This document shows, in pieces, positions 12,101-21,414 of a stretch of 64,000 nucleotides of DNA (positions within the stretch are counted from its first letter, which is position 1; each line of letters opens with the position of its first letter). A program made the translations under genes and the position numbers. Source of the stretch: Strongylocentrotus purpuratus. Lineage: Eukaryota; Echinodermata; Echinoidea; Camarodonta; Strongylocentrotidae. The notes below the pieces were generated by a model. It saw nothing but the letters and a program-made list of their open reading frames with translations. It searched no databases and was not told the origin of the DNA. Location of the stretch: NCBI RefSeq assembly GCF_000002235.5, contig NW_022145599.1, positions 3,975,677-4,039,676 on the forward strand, read 5' to 3'.

Positions 12101-13188
12101 TCTTCTCCTCCTCTTCACCACCACCACCACCACCACCACCACCACCATCATCATCATCATCTCTTGCGACCTTTCTTGTAACACCCTCTACAGTTCGTCT
12201 AACATCGTCTTATCCTTCATTCTTTTCTTCTTTTACTTTTCCACTTGCCTCTCGCATCTCACCCTCTTCGTCATCAGCATCTCCAACACCATCGTCATCA
12301 TCTTCTTCACATTCTCCATCTATTGCTCCTCCTCTTGACTCCAGCAATACTCCCCTATCTTCATCTTCTTACCCATCTCCTTCTCTCGTCAATGATTCTG
12401 TCTCTGAATCCTTTATCCCATCTGATTCTTCAGGCGACTCTTCAGACGACTCTTCATATTCTGACCTATCTATCTCTCTTGTCGATGATTCTGTCTCTGA
12501 ATCCTTTACCCCATCTGATTCTTCAGGCGACTCTTCAGACGACTCTTCATATTCTTACCTATCTATCTCTCTTGTCGATGATTCTGTCTCTGAATCCTTT
12601 ACCCCATCTGATTCTTCAGGCGACTCTTCAGACGACTCTTCATATTCTTACCTATCTATCTCTCTTGTCGATGATTCTGTCTCTGAATCCTTTACCCCAT
12701 CTGATTCTTCAGGCGACTCTTCAGACGACTCTTCATATTCTGACCTATCTATCTCTCTTGTCGATGATTCTGTCTCTGAATCCTTTACCCCATCTGATTC
12801 TTCAGGCGACTCTTCAGACGACTCTTCATATTCTTACCTATCTATCTCTCTTGTCGATGATTCTGTCTCTGAATCCTTTACCCCATCTGATTCTTCAGGC
12901 GACTCTTCAGACGACTCTTCATATTCTTACCTATCTATCTCTCTTGTCGATGATTCTGTCTCTGAATCCTTTACCCCATCTGATTCTTCAGGCGACTCTT
13001 CAGACGACTCTTCATATTCTGACCTATCTATCTCTCTTGTCGATGATTCTGTCTCTGAATCCTTTACCCCATCTGATTCTTCAGACGACTCTTCAGACGA
13101 CTCTTCATCTTCTTACCCATCTCCCTCTCTTGTTGATGATTCTGTCTCTGAATCCTTTACCCCATCTGATTATTCAGACTATTCTTAA
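7330..13188 (+). CDS. Type II membrane protein with EGF domain and Ser/Asp-rich repeat (join 7330-7603, 9314-9472, 11915-13188)
   Basis: Three exons with matching phases (0-1, 1-1, 1-stop) and good GT-AG sites give 568 residues before the stop; a first exon with the start codon lies upstream and was not found. Order: cytoplasmic Arg/Tyr-rich segment; one transmembrane helix (ICFFTSIIMFLIVLLLIIGA); a linker of TGTD/PGTGTD repeats; one EGF domain with six Cys (C-x4-C-x5-C-x4-C-x-C-x8-C); a Ser/Pro-rich stem; then eight and a half copies of a 31-residue Ser/Asp repeat. The repeat (core DSVSESFTPSDSSGDSSDD) looks like a heavily phosphorylated or O-glycosylated stalk. The last exon is a duplicate of that of the ShK gene at 18651-22765. 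A cell-surface or matrix role is inferred from the architecture. The family is not recognised. Confidence 0.75.
7657..8180. mobile_element. piggyBac-like MITE with TTAA target sites
   Basis: Inverted ends AGGGATAGTTGAGTT and AACTCAACTATTCCT are each bordered by TTAA (7653-7656 and 8181-8184). TTAA duplication is the hallmark of piggyBac-type insertion. It is non-coding and sits in the intron after the transmembrane exon. A second, partly rearranged copy lies at about 19668-20450. Confidence 0.8.
8682..8804. mobile_element. 123-bp hAT-like MITE with perfect 8-bp target duplication
   Basis: Perfect 14-bp inverted ends (CAGGCACGTAGCCA and TGGCTACGTGCCTG) flanked on both sides by CTTTTCCA (8674-8681 and 8805-8812). 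An 8-bp duplication and ends starting CA are typical of the hAT superfamily. The inside is a G-tract and a short unique piece shared with 6859-6993. Confidence 0.93.
9061..9130. repeat. (CA)n(TA)n(TG)n palindromic microsatellite
   Basis: A run of CA, then TA, then TG dinucleotides forms a near-perfect palindrome of about 70 bases, about 180 bases before the EGF exon. It can fold into a hairpin or cruciform. Confidence 0.95.
9314..9472 (+). CDS. Exon: TGTD linker and EGF domain
   Basis: Acceptor CCCTACAG and donor GGTGAGG bound 159 bases, phase 1 to phase 1, so the exon can be skipped or swapped without changing frame. The 24 linker residues are three GTGTDP-like repeats, themselves an 18-bp DNA repeat. 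The EGF domain follows, with the typical CYCAPGF...SRC end. Confidence 0.78.
9473..10439. other. Intron sequence, nothing recognised
   Basis: AT-rich intron. Includes repeated phrases of the type GGCAGCCATCTTG and a C-tract near 9607. No exon or element boundary could be supported. Confidence 0.4.
10440..10660. mobile_element. C-tract MITE remnant, right end
   Basis: Three long C-runs, then CTGGATCCGCCACTG at about 10640-10656, which is the inverted end used by the hAT-like MITEs at 31813 and 32228. The left end was not found. Confidence 0.5.
10667..10930 (+). mobile_element. tRNA-derived SINE
   Basis: The head has a pol III A box (TGCCGTAGTCGAGTGATTAAG) and a B box (GGTTCGAGACC) about 35 bases apart. 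The body includes GGGTACCTGGCAAGAACTAA, and the tail AAGCGCTATATAAA leads into T/A-rich DNA. This is the standard layout of a SINE with a tRNA-like promoter. It lies in the intron before the repeat exon. Confidence 0.88.
11067..11165. mobile_element. Fragment of the CCGGACC foldback family
   Basis: Shares the ends CAGTCCCATATA and the CGGACCATCCCGGACC wording with the complete element next to it, but is only about 100 bases long. Confidence 0.7.
11193..11685. mobile_element. Foldback element with about 155-bp inverted repeats
   Basis: The left arm 11193-11352 and right arm 11529-11685 are inverted copies, beginning AAGCTACAGTCCCATATA and ending with its complement. The arms hold short GGTCCTGGAT direct repeats and many CCGGACC words. 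The whole element can fold into one long hairpin with a 175-bp loop. No clear target duplication was found. Open frames across it are artefacts of the repeat. Confidence 0.85.
11915..13188 (+). CDS. Last exon: Ser/Pro stem and 31-residue repeat
   Basis: Acceptor TATTGGTTATAG, entry in phase 1, 424 codons including TAA at 13186-13188. It begins TMQVEERLST, matching TTQVDERLST of the ShK gene. It then runs through a Ser/Thr-rich stem with ten consecutive Pro into the repeats, and ends SDYSDYS. The stop sits where the repeat pattern predicts a TCA serine codon. Confidence 0.75.
12390..13185 (+). repeat. 93-bp coding tandem repeat with three-unit periodicity
   Basis: Eight 93-bp units plus a partial ninth, all in frame (31 residues each). 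One position alternates in the order Asp, Tyr, Tyr, Asp, Tyr, Tyr, Asp across units 1-7, so the array also has a 279-bp higher-order unit. Copies are nearly identical at DNA level, so the expansion is recent. Confidence 0.95.
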
Positions 13189-13473
13189 GACGACTATAAA
13201 GAAGAGTGGGATACTATATTTTTCAACCTGTCCATGTATTTCAATTGGTCCCAATATGCGAACTGGTCCCTTTATTTCAATTGGTCCCTGTATTCAAACT
13301 GGTCCCTCCCCCAAAACTGGTCTATGTTTTCAATACCGCCCCCATGGATCAACACAGGGCCTGAAAATAAAGAGGAGGATTCCTCAGCTGAAACATCCTC
13401 TTCAAAGTCGTCCTTGCCGTCGACGTCCAGGCGACGTCGTCGTCGTCGCCGTCGCTCGTGGTGGAAGAAATAA
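13189..13473 (+). CDS. Open frame continuing the repeat protein beyond its stop
   Basis: In the same frame as the repeat exon, 94 codons follow the TAA before the next stop at 13471. They encode DDYKEEWD, then six N-glycosylation sequons at short intervals (NLS once, NWS five times), an acidic Ser-rich piece, and a C-terminus of nine Arg followed by SWWKK. Such ordered composition is unlikely in non-coding DNA. Either the TAA is a recent nonsense change, an allele or a sequencing error, or it is read through. A separate start at the Met at 13234 is also possible. Confidence 0.55.
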   Translation, partial: DDYKEEWDTIFFNLSMYFNWSQYANWSLYFNWSLYSNWSLPQNWSMFSIPPPWINTGPENKEEDSSAETSSSKSSLPSTSRRRRRRRRRSWWKK

Positions 13474-14439
13474 TTCCGATACTCATAGCAGGAAGTTACG
13501 AGGGAACTTTTCTCTTATTTTCTTCGTAGACATTAGGTGCATGTCATCATCTTGTGTTGCTGTCATTTATTGCTACAATAATTGAATAGTAATAATTACC
13601 ATTATCACAATCTTTCATACTTTCAACTGATATTCTCTCCAATATCAAGACTTTAACGATGTGTACAATATATTGATGAATTGCAAGTACAAACCTATAT
13701 CACACTGGGACCGAATTGAAGGTTATTAACATTAGACATGGTCGCAAAGACTTTCGAGAAATGGCTCAAGTGCGATTTAAATACGTTATGTAATTAAATA
13801 TTTTGTATGTAAATGACTATGTCCCATAGAAATCAGCCTCGTGTGACGTAAATACATCACTGTTTATTGTTTGCACATTACAAAAGATGATGGATACGGC
13901 CATTTTTGTTTTTCGAAAGCCTTTGCGATTGTGATGATTTAACAGCACTCTGAAAACCTTGTATACACACAATTTCAAACAAGATGGCCATTTCATAAGA
14001 TAATTGAGAGAGAAGAAGGAAGGAAATAGGTAACACTGAGAAAAGGAGAAAACAGGAAGAGAGAGTGGATAGAGGAGAGGGGAAAAGAGAGAGATACCAG
14101 ACAGATCCGATGGAACGCAATAATATCATTTGGTATATTTAACAAGGTATTACTGAATAACATGGATTTTGTTTAGATTGTTAAGGGGTAGCATATTTGA
14201 ATTCAGTACTATGGTCTTTGTAATGCAATTCTTCAGGTTTTAGAATTAGTACACATGCAGCTCCTAGTAAGGCCTTTGAACACAATCAATCCCGAAGCCG
14301 TGCACCTTGTGGTGATAACACAAGTTGGTTGTTCACATATTCATTAGTCTTTTCTAAAAACAAAGTAAAAGAATGTAAAGCTCTTTAAAAAAAAAAGTGG
14401 AAAAGTTGTTTAGATTTTCAAGATGTACTTTGGGATTCG
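13474..14439. other. Gene flank without recognised features
   Basis: Probably 3' UTR and flank of the repeat-protein gene. An AATAATT-rich stretch follows the stop. No polyadenylation site can be fixed and no exon is seen. Confidence 0.4.
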
Positions 14440-15165
14440 TACTGTCTAATTCCATTTCATTCAACAATAGATGTCAACATGAGGTGGTTTCAAATCAAGA
14501 TTTTAGATCGAATATTATATATGAAGGATAGTTTGTTAAGATTTGTTGTAGTGGCTGCCAAGAAGTGTACTTTTTGTAGTAGTAATGATGAAACTATCAT
14601 ACATGTTTCTCGCTTTTGTGACTATTCTAATGAAGTATTTTTCGAAGTTTGAGTTTTGGATATTTTTTAATACGGGGGAAAGGATCAAACTTATAAATCA
14701 AAATAAATTGTTTGGATTTTGCGATAGCATTAATAATGCACTCAACTGTGTTCTGATGGTTGTAAGACAAGAAATATTTTTAGCCAAATTACGAAATCAA
14801 CTACCTTCATTTGATATAATTTTATCAGCTGTAAAACGTTATTATGAAATGGAAAGATATATATATATACCAAACAAATCTCAGAGAGAATAAATTGAAA
14901 AAGAAATGGTTTCACTTTAGAAAATATTTTGAGTGTTGGAAATGTGCTAACACAAACATGATCATGTATTTTATGTGTGGTATTTTTTATATATATTTAA
15001 ATTCTAATTTTGTCATAAATGTTTGTTGTTATCTGCCACAACATTTACGGCCGTGATGATTATTATCTGTGTTAAGCCATTATGTATGGCAATTATTTCT
15101 TTAATTATTTGTATACAATATATGGATAAACTGTATATGATGGAAAAATAAAAAATATTTGAATT
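14440..15165 (+). mobile_element. L1/Tx1-like LINE 3' end with zinc-knuckle remnant
   Basis: From 14479 the frame reads MRWFQIKILDRILYMKDSLL and then CTFCSSNDETIIH, the pattern of the C-terminal zinc-binding segment (zf-RVT type, Cys-x2-Cys...His) of L1/Tx1-like LINEs. Frameshifts follow, then a 3' UTR with an AATAAA near 15150. It is related to the fragment at 33600-34215. Confidence 0.75.
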
Positions 15166-15179
15166 CATACATTTTGAGG

Positions 15180-16860
15180 AAATTTAGCCTACATTGAAGT
15201 TCCTTATTTGAAATTGAAAGAAGAAGACGATCGCAACTATTCTCGATAAATCAACTCAAATTCAAGAAGTTCTGTATATCCACAAGAATCATGTTGGGAT
15301 CATGTAATTAATCATATTCGCACAATGCAATAGATGACGCACACTATTATTAAGGCTTTTCAAGTTGCCTTAAGTTGATTTTGGGAAAGTAGTTGCGATC
15401 GTATTGAAGAAAGTTGAGGGTGTAAATGAAAATTTGAATAAAAATGTTTTAATCGTGTGCAAATGAATATATGACCTGAAGATTTAATCATGAAATGTCA
15501 GTTATGTACATTTTGGTGTACAATGAATAATAAATGACTATGGAGAATTCTTTGTCGAAATCTAAAATCATTGGATCGTATTCGATTATTAAGATTTTAA
15601 AATAAAATATATGTTTGAGACGTATGGCACTCGTTGGTGACCACTTGAGGCCTTGTATTGCCAATGGCAGGAATGGCCTCCTTACGACCAGCTGACGAAG
15701 TGATGTCAGAGATAATTATCAACGTGTTTAATGTTGCTGAATACTTTGAGGAATCCATGCATATCATTTTGTGGAATGTATAAAGCGCTGAACAGTGCAT
15801 GGCATTCGTCATTGCTAATTGTATTGATGCATAGGCGGGCACGTCCCCAGAAGATTTTCATGGTGATGGTTCCCCCAATTTATAGTGACAAGGAGTTGAA
15901 TATTGATGTGGCCCGTAGTGGTATCAAGTTGGCTTAATTTTTTTTAAATAGCAAAATACAGTAAAAAAAAAAATTAAAGTCAGAATCTTTTGAAGTTGAT
16001 TGATTAAAACACAAGTTTTTAACCATTTGATTTGCCTTTTAATATTTTTGGAACATTTTACCGGGGCGCTTCTAAAGTACAATATGCTACGAAGCACGAC
16101 AACCACTTGAATATTAAGGTATAAAATAATTAAAATAAATAACTAAAAACGGTAAATCGAACAAACAACAAAAACATGCAATGGTTAGATCAACAACTCC
16201 ATGGTACAATCACGTTCATTGGACTTTAATATGTAAGACATTAGATGGCGTTAATTTACAAATCTTCAGAGTTCGATCTGTATGTGACAGAAGTTTGATG
16301 TGTCTTTATGCTTTCCTTTATGCTTGATATAAAACAAATCATATTGCCTTTAATCAAACAGCCTAGAAATTATATAATACGATTTTAAATAATAGTAGTC
16401 GGAAATTATATGCCTGTTTGTTTTCTCCTCATTTTAATGCAACATAAATAAAGGAGGGCATAATAATTGATCCCAACAATTTGTTTGTCCATACATCATC
16501 ATTCCGTTCTTATTCAATGATTTCCCTCTCATTTGATTATCACTTTCTAACAAGTCCTTGATCTAAATGTCAAGTGTCATTAATTCTAAATTTCCTGACA
16601 GGTGTAAAGAAAATATATATTTTTTTAATCTCGCTAATAAATAGTCTCCTTAATACATCTTTTCGACAAAATAATTGAATAAGAAAGAACCGGTGGATGT
16701 GTAACCAGAACCCTCCCCTAGCAACACCCCTGCTCGTAACCACGGATACAAAGAGACCCTTCATCTTCTGGTGCTAATCAAGGGAGATGACATCATTCTA
16801 ATATGAAAGGGGGGCTGCATATTTCATGGAGTACATGCATCAGAGTCAAGTTGTGTTGTA
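15180..16860. repeat. Duplicated block, copy A of the region between the ShK and dehydrogenase genes
   Basis: Aligns in order with 23240-23813 and then 26527-27845. Examples are GACCAGCTGACGAAGT, TAGTGACAAGGAGTT and CCCTCCCCTAGCAACACC. It lacks the 2.7-kb hAT-like element and the LINE fragment that copy B carries. It ends with TTCATGGAGTACATGCATCA, the complement of the last codons and stop of the dehydrogenase gene. Confidence 0.88.
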
Positions 16861-17532
16861 ATGGTAAAGCAATGGTTTATATGTGGAATATGTTTGTGTG
16901 TGGAAAATACTTTATACTCTCTTGCGGAATAGAATGATATACTCTGCTCAAATACATTAATATCTTATTATATTTCCCTTAAATAATTTTGTATCCACTT
17001 CGTCTCAATATCAGCATCATTGTCAAGCAATATGTCTAATGGGTATCTCAACATCCACCATGTCCATTGCCATTGTAATTATCCACTCTAATCTATCCTT
17101 GGTCGATTCAATTAAATCGTTATCATCTCATAACAATACTATCTGTAAAACGAATGACGTGCCAAGCATCAATTAAATAAGAAAACCATGGAACACACTA
17201 TATTATAGATAACCCCAAAACCTCACTTTCCCTCAATCCGCCATTAAGAGAACGCGTCTGCTTCGCCAAATCGTTTTAACTTTCATTGGACAGTCAGAAC
17301 ATGGTGTGCATGTCGTGCGTCGTATTGCTATACGAATTATTCAGATTTTGTTGTTGAATCGTGTGATGTTAGAAAACACTTGTCCTGGAATTTTTCTGTT
17401 TCAGAGGTTGCTTCATTAGTCTTTTGCGTGCTCCAAATTAATTGGTAAGTTATCTACTTCTTTTGAGAGTGTTATTTAGATTTGGAAATAAATGGCTTTC
17501 GACAGACTGAAAAAACATCAAAAAACTATATA
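16861..17532. other. AT-rich sequence without recognised genes
   Basis: No coding or RNA gene signal seen in this part. Confidence 0.4.
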
Positions 17533-17953
17533 CACTGTTGGTCATAATGGTGGAATAATTATTTTTACCCCAATTTTTGGAACGATTTTGACAATGATTT
17601 ATTCCTAAGAGATCTAGATGATAGTATACATTCTCAGATTTCATTGAATAATAATTTGTGAGTGTTTGTTTTGCGTGACTGCTAAAGCAAGTGTGTGCTA
17701 CTTTGCTAATCAACTAGGGAACCTATGTCCTTAATTAATGCCTCATAAAAGGCACTAATATAGCACATCGACACGGTTTTGATCCTGGGGGCTCACAGTA
17801 ACGAGGCCCTTGCTTAGCCACTAAATCATGACCGTATGCAGCGGGGGCTAGGGTATGTCGCCGCCCCCACAAATAAAAAAAATGCAATAAATTGTCAAAA
17901 TCATTCCATAAATTGGGGTAAAAATAATTATTCCACCTTTATGACCAACAGTG
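17533..17953. mobile_element. 421-bp TA-flanked inverted-repeat element with an internal tRNA-like promoter
   Basis: The ends CACTGTTGGTCATAA and TTATGACCAACAGTG belong to inverted repeats of roughly 65 bases, each bordered by TA, as for Tc1/mariner-type insertions. On the - strand the middle carries a tRNA-like segment with A box TGATTTAGTGGCTAAG and B box GGATCAAAACC. A second copy with the same composition starts at 47670. Confidence 0.82.
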
Positions 17954-18650
17954 TACTAACCAATAACTTGTATACTATTAAACAATGGAATTTATGAGAG
18001 ATTGCCCTGACATAGGAACCTAACCCCTCGTCTAAACCAGTTAGTTTTGAATATTTTAAAGAGCCTGACAGAGGGCCGTCTTTCAAGAGACTCTGAATGG
18101 GAGAAATGCGAGTAGAAAAGTGTATGAAATTAGTGCAACTCTATATAGGCGACGTCATGAAGTGAAATGTGTTTAATTTCCGTGAGGTGAGGGCACATTT
18201 ATTATACCAATTAAGTCATGTGTGTAGGTCTTTGAAAGATATATCACCAAATAGACAGCATCAATGAACTGGAATTGGTGATCAAATTGAGAGCTATTAC
18301 AATTTTAAAAAATTCTAGTCGACCCAATGGATGGTGTGGATAATGACATTCCATCAATAAATTGAGTTAATAGGAACAGAGCGGAATAATGGCAAAAATC
18401 TTGATTACTTTTCGTTTTCACTCGAAACTACTGAGTAAGGCTGCGTTTTCACAGTCATGATTATCACCCAGACATGTGAGTCAGCCTAAGCTAGACATTA
18501 CTGTTGACACCAATGATTCGAAGGACAAGACTAGAATTGAAAGATCTCATATTGATTTAAAGGAAAGAGAAAATTGCCTCCGTGGTTAGGTTGTTCTATA
18601 AAATCTTTAGTTTCAGAAGAAATCAAAATCGTAAAGGCTAACTCTTTGAG
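17954..18650. other. Upstream region of the ShK gene
   Basis: AT-rich sequence leading to the first coding exon at 18651. No TATA box or start site can be assigned with confidence. Confidence 0.4.
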
Positions 18651-18692
18651 ATGGAGAGGAAGCGGACGGTTAAAGCTAACGAACGAACCAAG
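18651..18692 (+). CDS. Exon 1 of the ShK protein
   Basis: ATG followed by 13 basic codons, then donor AAG/GTAAGT, one of the best splice donors in the window. It leaves in phase 0, as the next exon requires. Chosen as start because it is the only upstream ATG whose exon joins in frame. Confidence 0.65.
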
Positions 18693-20878
18693 GTAAGTAC
18701 ATGAGATCTGCTGTTATAATTTGATTGCATTTTCTGGTTTATCTGACTTATGCGGTTATTCCAGCAGTTTAAGCGTGTAGCTAGGATTTTATTTCATGGG
18801 GGAGGGGGCGGTAGTCAGCACGCGAAGAGTGCGAATCATTTACAGAGCGCGGGCCCTAAAGGGGGGGGGGTGCAGGGAGGGGGAGTTTCCCCCTCCCCTC
18901 ACGCGGAAGCTTTGACGTTTCATTATGTCATTAGAGAAAGAAGACGATTCGTTGTACTGTTCTCGAATCTTAATCCTTGTCTGAATTCATCCCCCCGCAA
19001 AGCGCGGAAGCTCTGACGTTTCATTACATTATTAGAGAAAGAAGACGATTCGTTTTACCGTTCTTGACTCATAATCCTTGTCCGAATTTAAAAATAGTTT
19101 CTATGTCTGCTCCTTTTTCTTCCTACGTCCTCTTCCTTTTTTTCTCTCTTGCTCTCTCTCTCTCTCTCTCTTTTTTTTTTTGGGGGGGGGGGGAGGTGCG
19201 ACCGCCCCTCACCGCCCTCTGGCTACGCACCTTCAGCAGTTACTTTTATGATTTGACAAGTTTTTATTCGAAAATTGTTAACTCGTCTCTTTGAAAAATC
19301 ATGTATTTATTTTGTAAAAGCGTGCAATATTTTTTGATTTATTCTTCTACTTAGTAAGCTGCACATATTACTGTATAATATTAAATGACTGTGTAAGTAT
19401 ATGAATTTCCCCTAATTTCAAATTATACCATGAGACAAGTCATGTTGTCTGGAAACAAAAGAGGTATAAAGGAGAAATGTAATTTATATATCAAAAATTA
19501 AATCATAAACTTGTGTAATGTGTAAACATGCTGTCTTGTTAAAAAAAAAAGGGTATTTATCGCTTTATTACAATCATCAAACCACCATGTACATTGTTTT
19601 GTTTTGTTGCGCTGGTGATGTTCACTATGACTTCGATAAATCATTACGTTCCGTTTAGATCTTTACGTTTAAAGGGATAGTTGAGTTATGTTGAAGAGGG
19701 CGCTACACATAATTGTTGTGAGACAATGAAAAACTGATTGTCAAATTTGAAAGAACATACAATTTAAATGACAAAACCATCTTTTATAAATGTAATGCTT
19801 CCTGGGAGAAATTTCAATAGTTTAAACATATTTGTGGCTTACACCCAGTAAATAAGATCGATTGTTCGATCTGTAATTGAAAAACAAGTCAGAAAAAATA
19901 TTGGATCCAGCGGAATTTGAACCTGCCATCTACTGCTTGCCGGGAAGCGACTCTTGAGCTTGGGTATCTGTTTCTTGTTAATCGTGATTGTGCCATGGAC
20001 CAGTGATGGCCTGGTGGTAGAGTCGCTGCCCGGCAGGGAGTAGATGGCAGGTTCAAATCCCGCTGGTTCCAAAACTATCTTTGTTTGATCAAAATTGGTT
20101 CAGAGACGGCTGAAATATCCATAAATATAACGATATAACGATTTCTAATTTCTAATTCCAATACTTGTATGTGTACCACCACAAATATTAGATAATTTGA
20201 AAAAGCCGTTGAAAAAACGAAATAGCGCCTTTTACGTCGTTTTGCAGCCACTCGATGTTGGCTTTTTGTTGGCATTTTCGTGTTGGTTATATTATGCGCA
20301 ACCAGCCGGCCCATGTATTGTTATTTCTAATTAAATCATTAATTAACGGTCACCATATTTTTTTGAAAGTGGAGCTGAATTGGTATGATCATATTGGCTA
20401 AATTTCACACATTTTGGGGTCTAAAATTACCTTCATAGCAATTTTATACAGTTAAAAATGTAGTTAATACATAGGATGAAATTAGACCCAAGCAGAATAG
20501 TAATACATACAAAATACAAAATAGAAATAACAATTATTAAAAAAATATAATATTTTATGATTTTTAAACAATCAAACAATCATTATTATTATTATTGTAA
20601 TCATTAATATTAATATACTCCATCTATCGACTTCTAATCCATAAACAATTGTTCGAAATGTAAACATCCTATTATTTTATACAATTGTATTCTGTTTGTC
20701 TACAAATGAGAAATTTTTTGAATTTTTCATGCAATCACATTTTCCAGCAGATTCAGCAACCTGCTCAATATGTACGCATCATACTGCTATCGGCATGTAT
20801 CGTGTTATCGGTTTCCTTGACAGGTAAGACACGAATTCGAATTGATTAGCAACGTTATTCCAACCAATAATATCAATT

Positions 20879-20919
<41 letters not shown>

Positions 20920-21341
20920 TTTCTCTATTAAATTCATTCTGATCCCCTCCTCGTCATCAGCAATACCGTCATTATTATTTTTGTCTTGGTTGGAATTCAT
21001 TTCGAGAAAGGGCAAATTATCCCTCTTTTATGTTTACGTATCCTTCCTATATTACAATAATGTAGCAAAGACGTTGATCTCATGTCCTGCCTAACTTCTT
21101 CTATTTAAAAAAGCTGGAATTGGGAACATCGAGACAAAACCACTACTCAAGGTGTCGTTATCATTGACTTCGCAGATGAACACGAACAAGGCCCAACTGC
21201 AAAACATATGCCAGTCGATTATCAGCTCGGACGGAACCGTGATAAAACTCCTACCAAAACTGATCTCCAAACCACCGGTTCGTCTACCGGTTTTGAACAA
21301 CGTCGACCGACATCTCCTATGCCGGTTACCAGGTTAGCTGT

Positions 21342-21414
<73 letters not shown>

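Noticed and set aside
12245..13585. 446-codon frame overlapping the Ser/Asp repeat
   Set aside because: It is the shifted-frame shadow of the 93-bp repeat; the other frame joins in phase with EGF and anchor exons and has a homologous start in the ShK gene.
19839..20072. Frame containing PAGFEPAIYSLPGS
   Set aside because: This is the antisense translation of a tRNA-like segment, a common false protein in databases.
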